From Elusimicrobiota bacterium (GTDB lineage: Bacteria > Elusimicrobiota > Elusimicrobia > Elusimicrobiales > UBA9959), in NCBI GenBank assembly GCA_009773155.1, contig WOVA01000038.1, positions 1 through 32,868 on the forward strand: DNA of 32,868 bases, in the 5' to 3' direction. The notes beneath the pieces are model-generated. The model searched no databases, had not been told where the DNA came from, and saw nothing but the letters and a program-made list of their open reading frames with translations. Within the stretch, counting starts at the first letter, position 1, and every line of letters starts with the position of its first letter. The position numbers and the translations under genes were made by a program. Shown in pieces: positions 15,408-23,064 of this stretch.

Positions 15408-16730
15408 GTGCCTGCCACAGCCAAAAAGAACGACGCTGCCGCGATGAAACTGCTGCTCAAAGAGGTGCTCGAGCACGAGGTGTACCCGGCCATGGGCTGC
15501 ACCGAGCCCGTCGCCGTGGCGCTCTGCGCGGCCCGCGCCGCGGGGTTGCTTAAAAAGCCCGCGGCCCGCGTAGAGGTGCGCCTCGATCCCGGCACCTTCA
15601 AGAACGGCCTCGCGGTAGCGCTGCCCAATACCGGCGGCCGGAAGGGCAACGCGCTGGCCGCGGCCGTGGGCGCCGTCCTGGCCGACCACCGCGCCGGCGC
15701 CGGCATATTCAAGGGCCTGTCCGGCAAATCTCTCGAGGCGGCCCGCGCGCTGCTGCGCTCGGGCGCGGTGTCGCTCAAGCCCGATCACTCCAAGCGCGGC
15801 ATCTACATGGCCGTCAAAGTTTTCGCCGGGCGCGACTCCGCCCTCTGCGTGGTGGCCGGCGGACACTCCCGCGTCGTACGGCTGGAGCGCAACGGTAAAC
15901 CCCTCAGAACCGGCCGCGGCGCTGAACGCCCGTCTGGACTGCCCGCTTACAAGCGTCTGCTGAAAGCCGCCCATTTCGGCGACCTGGTGGCCGCGGCCGA
16001 AAGCGCCGGCCCCGCCGAACTGGCTTATATAGAGAAAGGCGTGAAGATGAACCTGCGCGCCGCCGCCGCCGGCATGGAGGTGGGCAAGGTCGGTTATTAC
16101 CTCAAGGACCTCACCGACAAAGGCTTCCTCCGCCAGGACGCGGTCACCCTCGCCAAGACGCTCTCGGCCTCGGCCACCGACGCCAGGATGGCCGGGATGT
16201 CCCTCCCGGTGATGTCCAGCGGGGAATCGGGCAACCAGGGAGTCGTCGCCTCGCTTGTCCCCTGGACGGTAGGCAGGGCGTTCAAGGTCCCTAAAAAAAA
16301 GATACTGCGCAGCATCGCGCTCTCGCACATGGTGAACGCCTATATCAAGGTCTTCACCGGCGAACTGGCCCCCATCTGCGGCTGCGCCGTGGCGGCCGGC
16401 GTCGGCGCGGCCGCGGCCATAGTCTACCAGCGCCGCGGCGGCGACAGGCGCGCGCTCACGCTGGCGGTCAACAATGTGATAAGCGATATCGGCGGCATGC
16501 TCTGCGACGGCGCCAAGAGCGGCTGCGCGCTGAAGGTGGCGTCCTCCGCCGACTCGGCCATACGCGCGGCCTGGATGGCCGCCGCCGGCGAAGGCATCAC
16601 CGAGGAGGAGGGCTTCATCGGCTCGACGGCCGAGGAGACCATCCGCAACATAGCCCGCATCTCGAAGGCCGGCATGGGCGAAGTGGACCGGATCATGCTC
16701 GACATAATGGCCGGGAAGAACTTCGGGTAA
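15408..16730 (+). CDS. cyuA: L-cysteine desulfidase / UPF0597 family protein (CyuA-like)
   Basis: A 440-aa protein of the family that includes E. coli CyuA (YhaM) and archaeal L-cysteine desulfidase, which convert L-cysteine to pyruvate, sulfide and ammonia with a [4Fe-4S] cluster. Signature segments are VYPAMGCTEPVAVALC (Cys31), SGESGNQGVVASLVP, ICGCAVAAGVGAAAA and GGMLCDGAKSGCALK. The cysteines in these blocks are the likely cluster ligands. It starts at GTG. It follows feoB on the same strand, so an iron link is possible since it needs a cluster, but this is inference. It could act on serine or a related substrate. Confidence 0.87.
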   Translation: MPATAKKNDAAAMKLLLKEVLEHEVYPAMGCTEPVAVALCAARAAGLLKKPAARVEVRLDPGTFKNGLAVALPNTGGRKGNALAAAVGAVLADHRAGAGIFKGLSGKSLEAARALLRSGAVSLKPDHSKRGIYMAVKVFAGRDSALCVVAGGHSRVVRLERNGKPLRTGRGAERPSGLPAYKRLLKAAHFGDLVAAAESAGPAELAYIEKGVKMNLRAAAAGMEVGKVGYYLKDLTDKGFLRQDAVTLAKTLSASATDARMAGMSLPVMSSGESGNQGVVASLVPWTVGRAFKVPKKKILRSIALSHMVNAYIKVFTGELAPICGCAVAAGVGAAAAIVYQRRGGDRRALTLAVNNVISDIGGMLCDGAKSGCALKVASSADSAIRAAWMAAAGEGITEEEGFIGSTAEETIRNIARISKAGMGEVDRIMLDIMAGKNFG

Positions 16731-16731
16731 T

Positions 16732-17493
16732 ATGCCCGTTTTCTCCCTCCTCCCCTCCGACGAAAACGCCGACAGGGCCCTCTGCGTTAAGACGCTGGGC
16801 GAACTGCGCCGCCTGGGCTCCGCCGACGCGCTGGCCGCCTGGCGCGCCAGACCCGGCGAGCTTTTCTCCGCGCCGGCCGCCGCCGAAGCTTCCGCCGCGG
16901 CGGTGACCGCCGCGCGGCTTGGGATAAAGACCTCCGTCTTCGAAACCGCCTCGCTGCCGGTCCCCGCGCCGCCGGAAACGCTCGTGAAAGCCGAAGTCAC
17001 CGACGAGGGAGTACGGCTTTACAGGAAGAGCGTAAAGGACTTTTTTCCGTACGCGGAGTTCGCGGTTTTAGCGGCCGGAGTCCTGGACGAGGTCCCCCCG
17101 TCGGTGAACCCTTCGGGTCCCGGCGCGCTCCTGGAAGAGGCCATAAAGAGAACGCTCGGCGGGGCCGCCCCCGCGGCCCCGGCCGCGCCCGCCGGTCCGC
17201 CGGCCAGAGAGACCGCCTTCTACCTGGACTTCCTGACCCTGGAAGGGGCCCGGTTCCGGCTGCGCTGGGACGAGGCCGATTATTCCTGGCTGGGAAAGAA
17301 GAAAGAATACTCCTCTATGGAGAATTTCCGGCGGACGCTGGAGGAGTTGCACGCCTTCTCGTTCGGCAGGATCCCCGTCACCGCCGCCTTCACCGCCGTG
17401 CGCTCCCGCGCGCCGGTGGCCCCGTTCCGCCTGCGCGATCTCGACGCCTTCGACTTCAACCTCCGCTGGTTCCTCGCCGTCACCCGCAGGTAA
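16732..17493 (+). CDS. Hypothetical protein, 253 aa
   Basis: Starts one base after the stop of the cysteine desulfidase gene, so it is almost certainly co-transcribed and coupled. No signal peptide or membrane helix. An Ala-rich N-terminal part (about 1-75), a short alpha/beta stretch around VKAEVTDEGVRLYRKSVKDF, a Pro/Ala linker (AAPAAPAAPAGPPA, about 144-157) and a C-terminal acidic/aromatic region (FYLDFLTLEGARFRLRWDEA ... FNLRWFLAVTRR). I recognise no family or motif. Two conserved-looking domains joined by a flexible linker are plausible. Confidence 0.65.
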   Translation: MPVFSLLPSDENADRALCVKTLGELRRLGSADALAAWRARPGELFSAPAAAEASAAAVTAARLGIKTSVFETASLPVPAPPETLVKAEVTDEGVRLYRKSVKDFFPYAEFAVLAAGVLDEVPPSVNPSGPGALLEEAIKRTLGGAAPAAPAAPAGPPARETAFYLDFLTLEGARFRLRWDEADYSWLGKKKEYSSMENFRRTLEELHAFSFGRIPVTAAFTAVRSRAPVAPFRLRDLDAFDFNLRWFLAVTRR

Positions 17494-17521
17494 GGCGCTT
17501 CCACGGGGCGGGCATTGTTTC

Positions 17522-17527
17522 TATAAT
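17522..17527 (+). promoter_or_regulatory. Perfect -10 box of a leaderless promoter for the GH57/DUF3536 gene
   Basis: TATAAT followed by 6 nt and the ATG at 17534. No Shine-Dalgarno and only a weak -35 candidate. Confidence 0.5.
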
Positions 17528-17533
17528 GTCATT

Positions 17534-19993
17534 ATGTCGCAACACCACAAGCCGAAGCGCTACTTCGCCGTCCACTCCCATTTCTACCAGCCCCCCCGCG
17601 AGAACCCCTGGACCGGCGCCATCACCCCGCAGCCCTCGGCCGCCCCCTACCGCGACTGGAACCGCCGCATAGCCCGGGAATGCTACCTGCCCAACCTCTT
17701 CGCCCGCGTCATGGACTCGAAGGGCAGGGTCCTGGAATTCGTCAACAACTACGACTACATGAGCTTCAACTTCGGCCCGACGCTGGCCGTCTGGCTGGAA
17801 AAGGAGTACCCTTTCTACTACCGCAGGATGATAGATACCGCGCGCCGCCACAGGGAAAAGCACGGCGCGCCCAACGCCATCGCCCAGGTATACAACCACG
17901 CCATCATGCCGCTGGCCTCGTTCAACGACCAGCTTACCCAGATGGCCTGGGGCCTGGCGGATTTCGAGTACCGGTTCGGTTTCAGGGCCGAAGCCATATG
18001 GCTGGCCGAAACGGCCTGCAGCCGGGACACGCTGCGGCTGCTCATCGACCACGGCATGAAGTACGTAATACTCTCCCCCTACCAGGCCGAGAAAGTGCGC
18101 GCGCCCGGCGCCGCGGTCTGGACGAACATCTCGGGGGGCGCGGTGGACCCCAAGCGCCCCTACGTCTGGTACGACAAGAGCCCGGACGGGATACAGATGA
18201 AGAACCGCTCCATAGCCGTGTTCTTCTACGACGGCAATCTCTCCAAGGCCGTCGCCTTCGAGGGCGCCCTCAAGGACTCCGGCTCTTTCGCGGCCCGCGT
18301 GGAATCATGCTTCTCCGGTCCCGAGCCGGACCAGCTGGTCTCGGTGGCCGTGGACGGCGAGACCTTCGGCCATCACCATAAATTCGGCGACCTGACGCTG
18401 GCCCACGCCTTCCGCCACGAGCTGCCCGCCCGCGGCATACAGCCCATAACCTTCGCCCGCTACCTCCAGCTGCACCCGCCGTCCTGGGAAGCGGAGATAC
18501 AGGCCGGCCCCGACGGCGAAGGGACCGCCTGGAGCTGCGCTCACGGCGTGCGGCGCTGGAAGGGCGGCTGCGACTGCGGCAAAGAAGGTCTTTTCCAGCT
18601 GGCCTGGCGGCTGCCGCTGCGCGCCGCGCTCAACTGGCTGCGCGACGCCGCGCTGGAAGTTTATAAAGAAGAAGGACCGGGTTATTTCAAGGACATCTGG
18701 GCCGCGCGCAACGCGTACATCTCGGTCATACTTGACCAGGGAGCCGCGGCGGCCGGCGCTTTCCTGCGCGAGCACGCCGCCCGCGAACTCTCGCCGGAGG
18801 AGAGGGCTAAAGCCTTCCGGCTGCTCGAGATGCAGCGCAACTCCCAGTTGATGTTCACCAGTTGCGGCTGGTTCTTCTCGGATATCTCGCGCGTCGAGAC
18901 CGTGCAGAACCTCAAATACGCGGCCCGTACGGCGGAGCTGGCCGCGGAGTTCGGGTTCAGGGGCGTGGACAAGGGGCTGGCCTCGCTGCTGGAGATGGCC
19001 CCCTCTAATTTCACCGACTACGAGAACGGCAAGACGGTTTACGAGCAGCTGGCCAAGTCGGAGACGGTCACCCCGGCGCAGCTGGCGGCCTTCTACCTCA
19101 AGCTGGCCCTGGCCGGGCGCCTGGACAGGGACCTGCCGGGCGGCAGGACCTTCCGCTGGGAGATAATGAGGGAAACCACCGACGGGGCCACCAGGCTGGT
19201 CCGCGGCCGCGCCTGGCTGAACGCCGAAGCCCTGGGCGAGTCCCGGGTTTTCTCCTTCCTCTACGCCAGGTTCGGGGGCAACCTCCCCAGGGCGCTGGTA
19301 GTGGAGACCCCCGGCGACGCCGCCCTGGACTCCTCCTTCGAGGCCGCCTTCACGGAGCTGGCCTCTCTGCCCCAGGCCGATGCCACCGAACGCTTCCATA
19401 AACTGGCGGCCTCCTCGGGCGGCGTCGTCCCGGACCAGAGTTACGCCAACCGCTACGAACTCCTTTCCTGCGCGGTCTCGGAGATCAAGACCCGCCGGGC
19501 CGCCGGCCTTTTCTCCGTAATAAGCGAATACGCCGACATCTTCAGGGGCGACAGGCGCGTCCGCGTCTCCGATTTCCCCATGATAAAGAACGAACTGGAG
19601 TTCTATGCCGCCGAGACCGCCGAAGTACTGCTGGGCGACTTCGCACGCACGGGCTCGGAGGAATCGCTGGACAAGGCGCTGGACCTCTCGGAGCGGCTCT
19701 CCGGGCTGGGCCTATCGCTGGAGGCGGTAAAGGACGTGGAGATGGAACTGGAGCGGGCGGCCCTGGCGGCCGCCGAGGAACTGGGCCGGTCGCCGTCGCC
19801 GGAACTGCTGCACCGCCTCAACAAGCTCGGCAGGGTGGCCTCCAACCTCGGCCTCTCGGACACCACCTTCCACCTGCAGAACGCCTGCGCCCCCCTCTGC
19901 GGCAGGGACGAAGTCCCCCACCCGGAGAACTTCCTCCCCCTCTGCGGCGTCCTCGGCATCCACCCCTCCCCCAAAATCGCCCTCAAAGCCTGA
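17534..19993 (+). CDS. Glycoside hydrolase family 57 protein with C-terminal DUF3536
   Basis: An 819-aa cytoplasmic protein. Residues about 10-330 are the GH57 barrel: AVHSHFYQPPRENPW near the start, nucleophile Glu159 in AIWLAETACSRD, and the acid/base region VSVAVDGETFGHHH with Asp274. The rest matches the DUF3536 helical region that often follows GH57 domains. Known GH57 enzymes act on alpha-glucans (amylase, amylopullulanase, 4-alpha-glucanotransferase, branching enzyme), so a role in glycogen turnover is likely, but the reaction is not set by sequence. It converges on a second GH57 gene with repeats between them. Confidence 0.87.
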   Translation: MSQHHKPKRYFAVHSHFYQPPRENPWTGAITPQPSAAPYRDWNRRIARECYLPNLFARVMDSKGRVLEFVNNYDYMSFNFGPTLAVWLEKEYPFYYRRMIDTARRHREKHGAPNAIAQVYNHAIMPLASFNDQLTQMAWGLADFEYRFGFRAEAIWLAETACSRDTLRLLIDHGMKYVILSPYQAEKVRAPGAAVWTNISGGAVDPKRPYVWYDKSPDGIQMKNRSIAVFFYDGNLSKAVAFEGALKDSGSFAARVESCFSGPEPDQLVSVAVDGETFGHHHKFGDLTLAHAFRHELPARGIQPITFARYLQLHPPSWEAEIQAGPDGEGTAWSCAHGVRRWKGGCDCGKEGLFQLAWRLPLRAALNWLRDAALEVYKEEGPGYFKDIWAARNAYISVILDQGAAAAGAFLREHAARELSPEERAKAFRLLEMQRNSQLMFTSCGWFFSDISRVETVQNLKYAARTAELAAEFGFRGVDKGLASLLEMAPSNFTDYENGKTVYEQLAKSETVTPAQLAAFYLKLALAGRLDRDLPGGRTFRWEIMRETTDGATRLVRGRAWLNAEALGESRVFSFLYARFGGNLPRALVVETPGDAALDSSFEAAFTELASLPQADATERFHKLAASSGGVVPDQSYANRYELLSCAVSEIKTRRAAGLFSVISEYADIFRGDRRVRVSDFPMIKNELEFYAAETAEVLLGDFARTGSEESLDKALDLSERLSGLGLSLEAVKDVEMELERAALAAAEELGRSPSPELLHRLNKLGRVASNLGLSDTTFHLQNACAPLCGRDEVPHPENFLPLCGVLGIHPSPKIALKA

Positions 19994-20008
19994 ATTGGAG
20001 CCTGAATT

Positions 20009-20095
20009 GGGGACACAATACCTATTTAAAGCTACTATAAGCCGAAATAAGTATTGTGTCCCCACTCTTTGGAGGGAAATAGGTATTATGTCCCC
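20009..20095. repeat. Cluster of three GGGGACA/TGTCCCC half-repeats between convergent GH57 genes
   Basis: One left arm (20009-20028, GGGGACACAATACCTATTTA) faces two right arms (20045-20063 and 20077-20095, the second ending ATTATGTCCCC). The first pair can fold into a long hairpin and could serve both genes as a terminator. The last arm contains the stop codon of the minus-strand GH57 gene (20086-20088). Confidence 0.8.
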
Positions 20096-21711
20096 GAATT
20101 GCGGGCGCGCTGCTCGGCTTCGGAAGAGAAGGCCCTGTAGTCCACCTCGGGGAAGATATTATCCCTCCACTCGATGTCCTTCAGGTAGCCCTCCTCGATG
20201 CGGTTGCCCATGATCTGCTCATAGAGGCCGTTGAAGCGGTGAGTGTGATCGATGAAGCGCTTGGTCGAATAGGTCTTAGCCGTGCCCACCGTCATCAGGA
20301 AGGCCCAGTCCGACGACATCCCCAGCACCACCTCGCGGGCGCACTGGTTCAGCGCGCGCTTCAGCAGGCCGTCGGCGTTCGGGAAACGGTTGGCCATGTC
20401 CACCATGCGCGCGACGGCCTTGTGCAGGTGGCGGTACATCCAGTCGTTCGACTCGTTCAGCCAGACCTCGTTGTAGCCCTTGTCGCCCCACGACGACATC
20501 GACGGCTGCACCACCTGGTTGTCCGGGTGGCGGCCCAGGTATTCGCTGGGAGTGATGGACTTGACCGTGTTCTGGTCGTGGTGCAGTTTTTTGAAAAGGA
20601 ACTCGATGAAGTCGGGCCCCTCGTACCACCAGTGGCCGAACAACTCGGCGTCGTACATCGACACCAGTATCGGCTTGCGCCCGAGGAAGCCGTAGAGGTG
20701 CTCCACCTGCCGCTCGCGGTTGAACATGAAGTTCCCGGCGTGGCTGGCGGCCACGTCGCGGGCCTCGTGCGGGTTATAGGGCGCCTTCTCGTTGAGGCCC
20801 ACCTTGCCGGTGATCCTGCAGTACTTCATGCCGATATTGCGGCGCACGCCGTCCTGGTGCAGGTACGGCTTGACGTAATCGTAATCCAGATCGTAGCCGA
20901 GGTCGCGGTAGAACTCGCGGTAGCGGTGGTCGCCGGGATAGCCCATCTCGGCGCTCCAGACCTGGTGCGCGCTCTCCATGTCGCGGCCGAAGGCGGCCAC
21001 GCCCGACGGGCAGTAGACCGGCGCGTAGACGCCGTAGCGCGGGCGCGGGCTGCCGTAGATGATGCCGTGGGTCTCCAGGAAGAAATAGCGTATGCCGTGG
21101 GCCTTGAGGTAGACTTCGTCGCCGGGATTATAGGCGCATTCGGCCAGCCAGATGCCGCGCGGGCCGCGGCCGAAGCGGCGGGTGTAGTCCTGCGCAGCTA
21201 TCTGTATCTGGGCGTTGACCGCCTCCTTGCGCACTTCCAGCGGCAGGAAGCCGTGCGTGGCGCAGCAGGTGATGATCTCGAGCTTGCCCATATCCTGGAA
21301 CTTTTTGAAGCCGTCCAGGATATTGCAGCGGTAATAGCCCTCGTAAAGCTCGAGGATGCGCCTGAACTTGCGCTCGTACATCTCCGCCACCGGGGCGAAG
21401 GCCGTGTTGCGGGTGCGGTGCACCTCTTTCCGCGAGAGCTCCAGGCGTTTATGGACGTAGTTTAGAAAGCGCTTCTTAAGCAGCTCGTCGGCCATCATTC
21501 CGGTCAGCGGCGGGGTCAGCGACATCGTGACCCGGAAGTCGGTCCCCTCCTGCGCGAGGCGCTCGTAGACGTCGAGCATCGGCAGGTAGGTCTCGCACAT
21601 CGCCTCGAAGAACCAGTCTTCCTCCAGGAAGTCCTCGTATTCGGGGTGCCTTATGAAAGGGAGGTGCGCGTGAAGTACGAGCGCGAGGTAGCCTTTTTCG
21701 TTATTTTCCAT
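20086..21711 (-). CDS. GH57 1,4-alpha-glucan branching enzyme with DUF1957
   Basis: A 541-aa enzyme of the TTHA1902-like group that makes alpha-1,6 branches in glycogen-type glucans. It begins YLALVLHAHLPFIRHPEYED, which is diagnostic. Catalytic residues are Glu191 (GIWLAECAYNPGD) and Asp354 (SMYDAELFGHWWYEGP). The C-terminal helical DUF1957 region (NESNDWMYRHLHKAV ... SSDWAFLMTVGTAKTY) completes the fold. The last residues SGT and the stop come from a GGGGACATAA repeat arm. The ATG stands 4 nt from the end of the 326-bp inverted-repeat element and has no Shine-Dalgarno, so its original leader seems to have been replaced. The DUF4912 gene beyond the element is its usual partner. Confidence 0.9.
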   Translation of the reverse strand: MENNEKGYLALVLHAHLPFIRHPEYEDFLEEDWFFEAMCETYLPMLDVYERLAQEGTDFRVTMSLTPPLTGMMADELLKKRFLNYVHKRLELSRKEVHRTRNTAFAPVAEMYERKFRRILELYEGYYRCNILDGFKKFQDMGKLEIITCCATHGFLPLEVRKEAVNAQIQIAAQDYTRRFGRGPRGIWLAECAYNPGDEVYLKAHGIRYFFLETHGIIYGSPRPRYGVYAPVYCPSGVAAFGRDMESAHQVWSAEMGYPGDHRYREFYRDLGYDLDYDYVKPYLHQDGVRRNIGMKYCRITGKVGLNEKAPYNPHEARDVAASHAGNFMFNRERQVEHLYGFLGRKPILVSMYDAELFGHWWYEGPDFIEFLFKKLHHDQNTVKSITPSEYLGRHPDNQVVQPSMSSWGDKGYNEVWLNESNDWMYRHLHKAVARMVDMANRFPNADGLLKRALNQCAREVVLGMSSDWAFLMTVGTAKTYSTKRFIDHTHRFNGLYEQIMGNRIEEGYLKDIEWRDNIFPEVDYRAFSSEAEQRARNSGT

Positions 21712-21996
21712 CTAGGGCTCGTCAGAGAATAACTGATACGATTTGGAGGCCCGGATTTGGCCGTCTGATGCGCATAGCGCTTGATACGGCATGACCATAG
21801 GTCTAAGCCGGGTCCGAGGCGCGGCCGGTCGTATAACTCCCGGCACCTGGGGCGCCGGAGGCGCTGTTCCGACGAACGCGCATACCGGGGGTCTGTAAGT
21901 GAGGCCGGGGGGCCGGGCGCTTTTTGGCTGCACCGGCGTCAGTCGTCGCTCACATAGCACAACTATAGTTCGCTCCTCCTTCCTTGGTTCGCTCAT
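21712..21996 (-). CDS. Doubtful 94-aa ORF inside the inverted-repeat element
   Basis: An open frame covering most of the element at 21715-22040, starting MSEPRKEERTIVVLCERRL, rich in Pro and Arg and ending SYQLFSDEP within the left terminal repeat. It has no ribosome site, no recognised domain and no resemblance to a transposase. It may be chance coding in GC-rich repeat DNA. Its stop is directly followed by the ATG of the branching enzyme. Confidence 0.2.
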   Translation of the reverse strand: MSEPRKEERTIVVLCERRLTPVQPKSARPPGLTYRPPVCAFVGTAPPAPQVPGVIRPAAPRTRLRPMVMPYQALCASDGQIRASKSYQLFSDEP

Positions 21997-22040
21997 AAAA
22001 TCGCCCGGCCAAATTGTATCAGTTATTCTCTGACGAGCCC
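21715..22040. mobile_element. 326-bp element with 32-bp terminal inverted repeats (31 of 32 matching)
   Basis: The ends at 21715-21746 and 22009-22040 are inverted copies beginning GGGCTCGTCAGAGAATAAC, with one mismatch. No transposase is inside and no clear target duplication is visible. The interior carries copy B of the REP-like repeat (21759-21791) and a GC-rich segment. The right end supplies the last codons (GSSENN) and stop of the DUF4912 gene, and the left end stops 3 nt before the branching-enzyme ATG. It looks like a non-autonomous insertion between two operon partners. Confidence 0.75.
21759..21791. repeat. REP-like imperfect palindrome, copy B
   Basis: Second copy of the 33-nt repeat at 3313-3345 (28 of 33 identical). 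Here the centre GCGC-ATA-GCGC is a perfect small hairpin. It lies inside the 326-bp element, so the element may have spread it or captured it. Confidence 0.6.
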
Positions 22041-22900
22041 TTAAGCGTGGAGCGGGTCACCTTGATCTCTATGCTGCGGGTGTCGGAGCCGTCGGCCGAG
22101 ACGGCGGCGACGGGGAGGTCCATATTGCCGTCGGGCAGCGCGAAGCGCATCGAGAACGTCCCGTCGGGATTGAGGTGCACCTTGCGGCCGGCCAGCGTCA
22201 CTTTAGCGTCGGGCTCGGTGGCGCCGTAAAGTATCAGCTCGCAGTCGGCCACCAGCCAGAACCGCTTCTCGGTGGGCACGGGCGGCTGCTGGGAGGACAG
22301 GGAGGAAACGCCCCAGGAAGCCGCGCGCGAGAAGACCGAGCGCAGCATCTCCCAGCGCTGGGCCAGCGACTTGGCGACCTCGCCCGAGCCTTTGCCGATA
22401 TATTCCACGCCGGAGAGCTGCAGCAGCTTCTCGAAGTCGCCGCTGACCGCCATCCATTTCTCGTCGGTCACGTCGGAGACGCGCCCGGCGGGCAGTTTGA
22501 CGGCGTTGGTCTTGACCAGGCCGACGAACCTGCCGTCGGGCAGGACCAGGCCCAGTTCGCAGCAGTAGGGGCGGCCGCTTTCCTGGACGTTGACGTACCA
22601 GCTGCGGGCCTCCAGCCTGACCGGAATGTCGAAATACTTGTGATGAGCGGCGCCGCTGGTCCCCTCAGAGGAGGACATGTCGTAAACGCGCACGACCTGC
22701 AGGGAGGTGTCGAAAATATTGTCGCCATGCGCCTTGCGGGCCTCGCCGCGGGTATGCTCGGTGATCTCCCAGTAAAGATACATCCAGTTGGGATCGCGCG
22801 GCAGCAGGACGGCCTCGGTCTCGCCGTAGCCTTCCGGAAGGGCCTTGTGAGCCGAATCGGGCTGTGTTGAGCCCGGCTTGATATTACCTGACGAAGTCAT
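22019..22900 (-). CDS. DUF4912 domain protein
   Basis: A 293-aa protein. The DUF4912 domain spans about residues 25-140: LPRDPNWMYLYWEITEHTRG, YFDIPVRLEARSWYVNV and CCELGLVLPDGRFVGLV are typical of this family, which often sits beside GH57 branching enzymes and has a carbohydrate-binding-like beta fold. A second beta-rich region near the C-terminus (LILYGATEPDAKVTLAGRKV) resembles an Ig-like repeat. The frame could open at 22924, but the ATG at 22900 has AGGAGA 5 nt upstream. The last six residues are coded by the inverted-repeat element. It is probably an accessory protein for glucan metabolism; its function is unproven. Confidence 0.85.
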   Translation of the reverse strand: MTSSGNIKPGSTQPDSAHKALPEGYGETEAVLLPRDPNWMYLYWEITEHTRGEARKAHGDNIFDTSLQVVRVYDMSSSEGTSGAAHHKYFDIPVRLEARSWYVNVQESGRPYCCELGLVLPDGRFVGLVKTNAVKLPAGRVSDVTDEKWMAVSGDFEKLLQLSGVEYIGKGSGEVAKSLAQRWEMLRSVFSRAASWGVSSLSSQQPPVPTEKRFWLVADCELILYGATEPDAKVTLAGRKVHLNPDGTFSMRFALPDGNMDLPVAAVSADGSDTRSIEIKVTRSTLKGSSENN

Positions 22901-22923
22901 TTTCTCTCCTATAATACTGTTCA

Positions 22924-22944
22924 TTGACAGGGTCGGTCTGTCAA
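22924..22944. promoter_or_regulatory. Inverted repeat upstream of the DUF4912-glgB genes
   Basis: TTGACAG and CTGTCAA, 7-bp arms separated by 7 nt, about 24 nt before the start codon. It could be an operator for a dimeric regulator; the TTGACA also resembles a -35 box, but no -10 sits at the right distance. Confidence 0.35.
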
Positions 22945-23000
22945 GGCGGCGCGTGCCATGAAGGAGGACTACCCCTGACCCTAATGTATCTTAGTATACA

Positions 23001-23038
23001 AAAGAAACCCGGCCGCCCTCAACTAAAGCCGGGGGTTT
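23001..23038 (-). terminator. Intrinsic terminator after the phospholipase D-like gene
   Basis: Arms AAACCCGGC and GCCGGG(G)GTTT with a 14-nt loop, followed on the minus strand by TCTTTTG. It lies about 27 nt past the stop at 23065 and ends the upstream minus-strand unit before the DUF4912 gene. Confidence 0.6.
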
Positions 23039-23064
23039 TATGGTTTTTTGGATTTTGACGGCTG

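Noticed and set aside
20239-21465. 408-codon plus-strand frame opposite the branching enzyme
   Set aside because: Antisense shadow; the minus strand has full GH57 and DUF1957 motifs.
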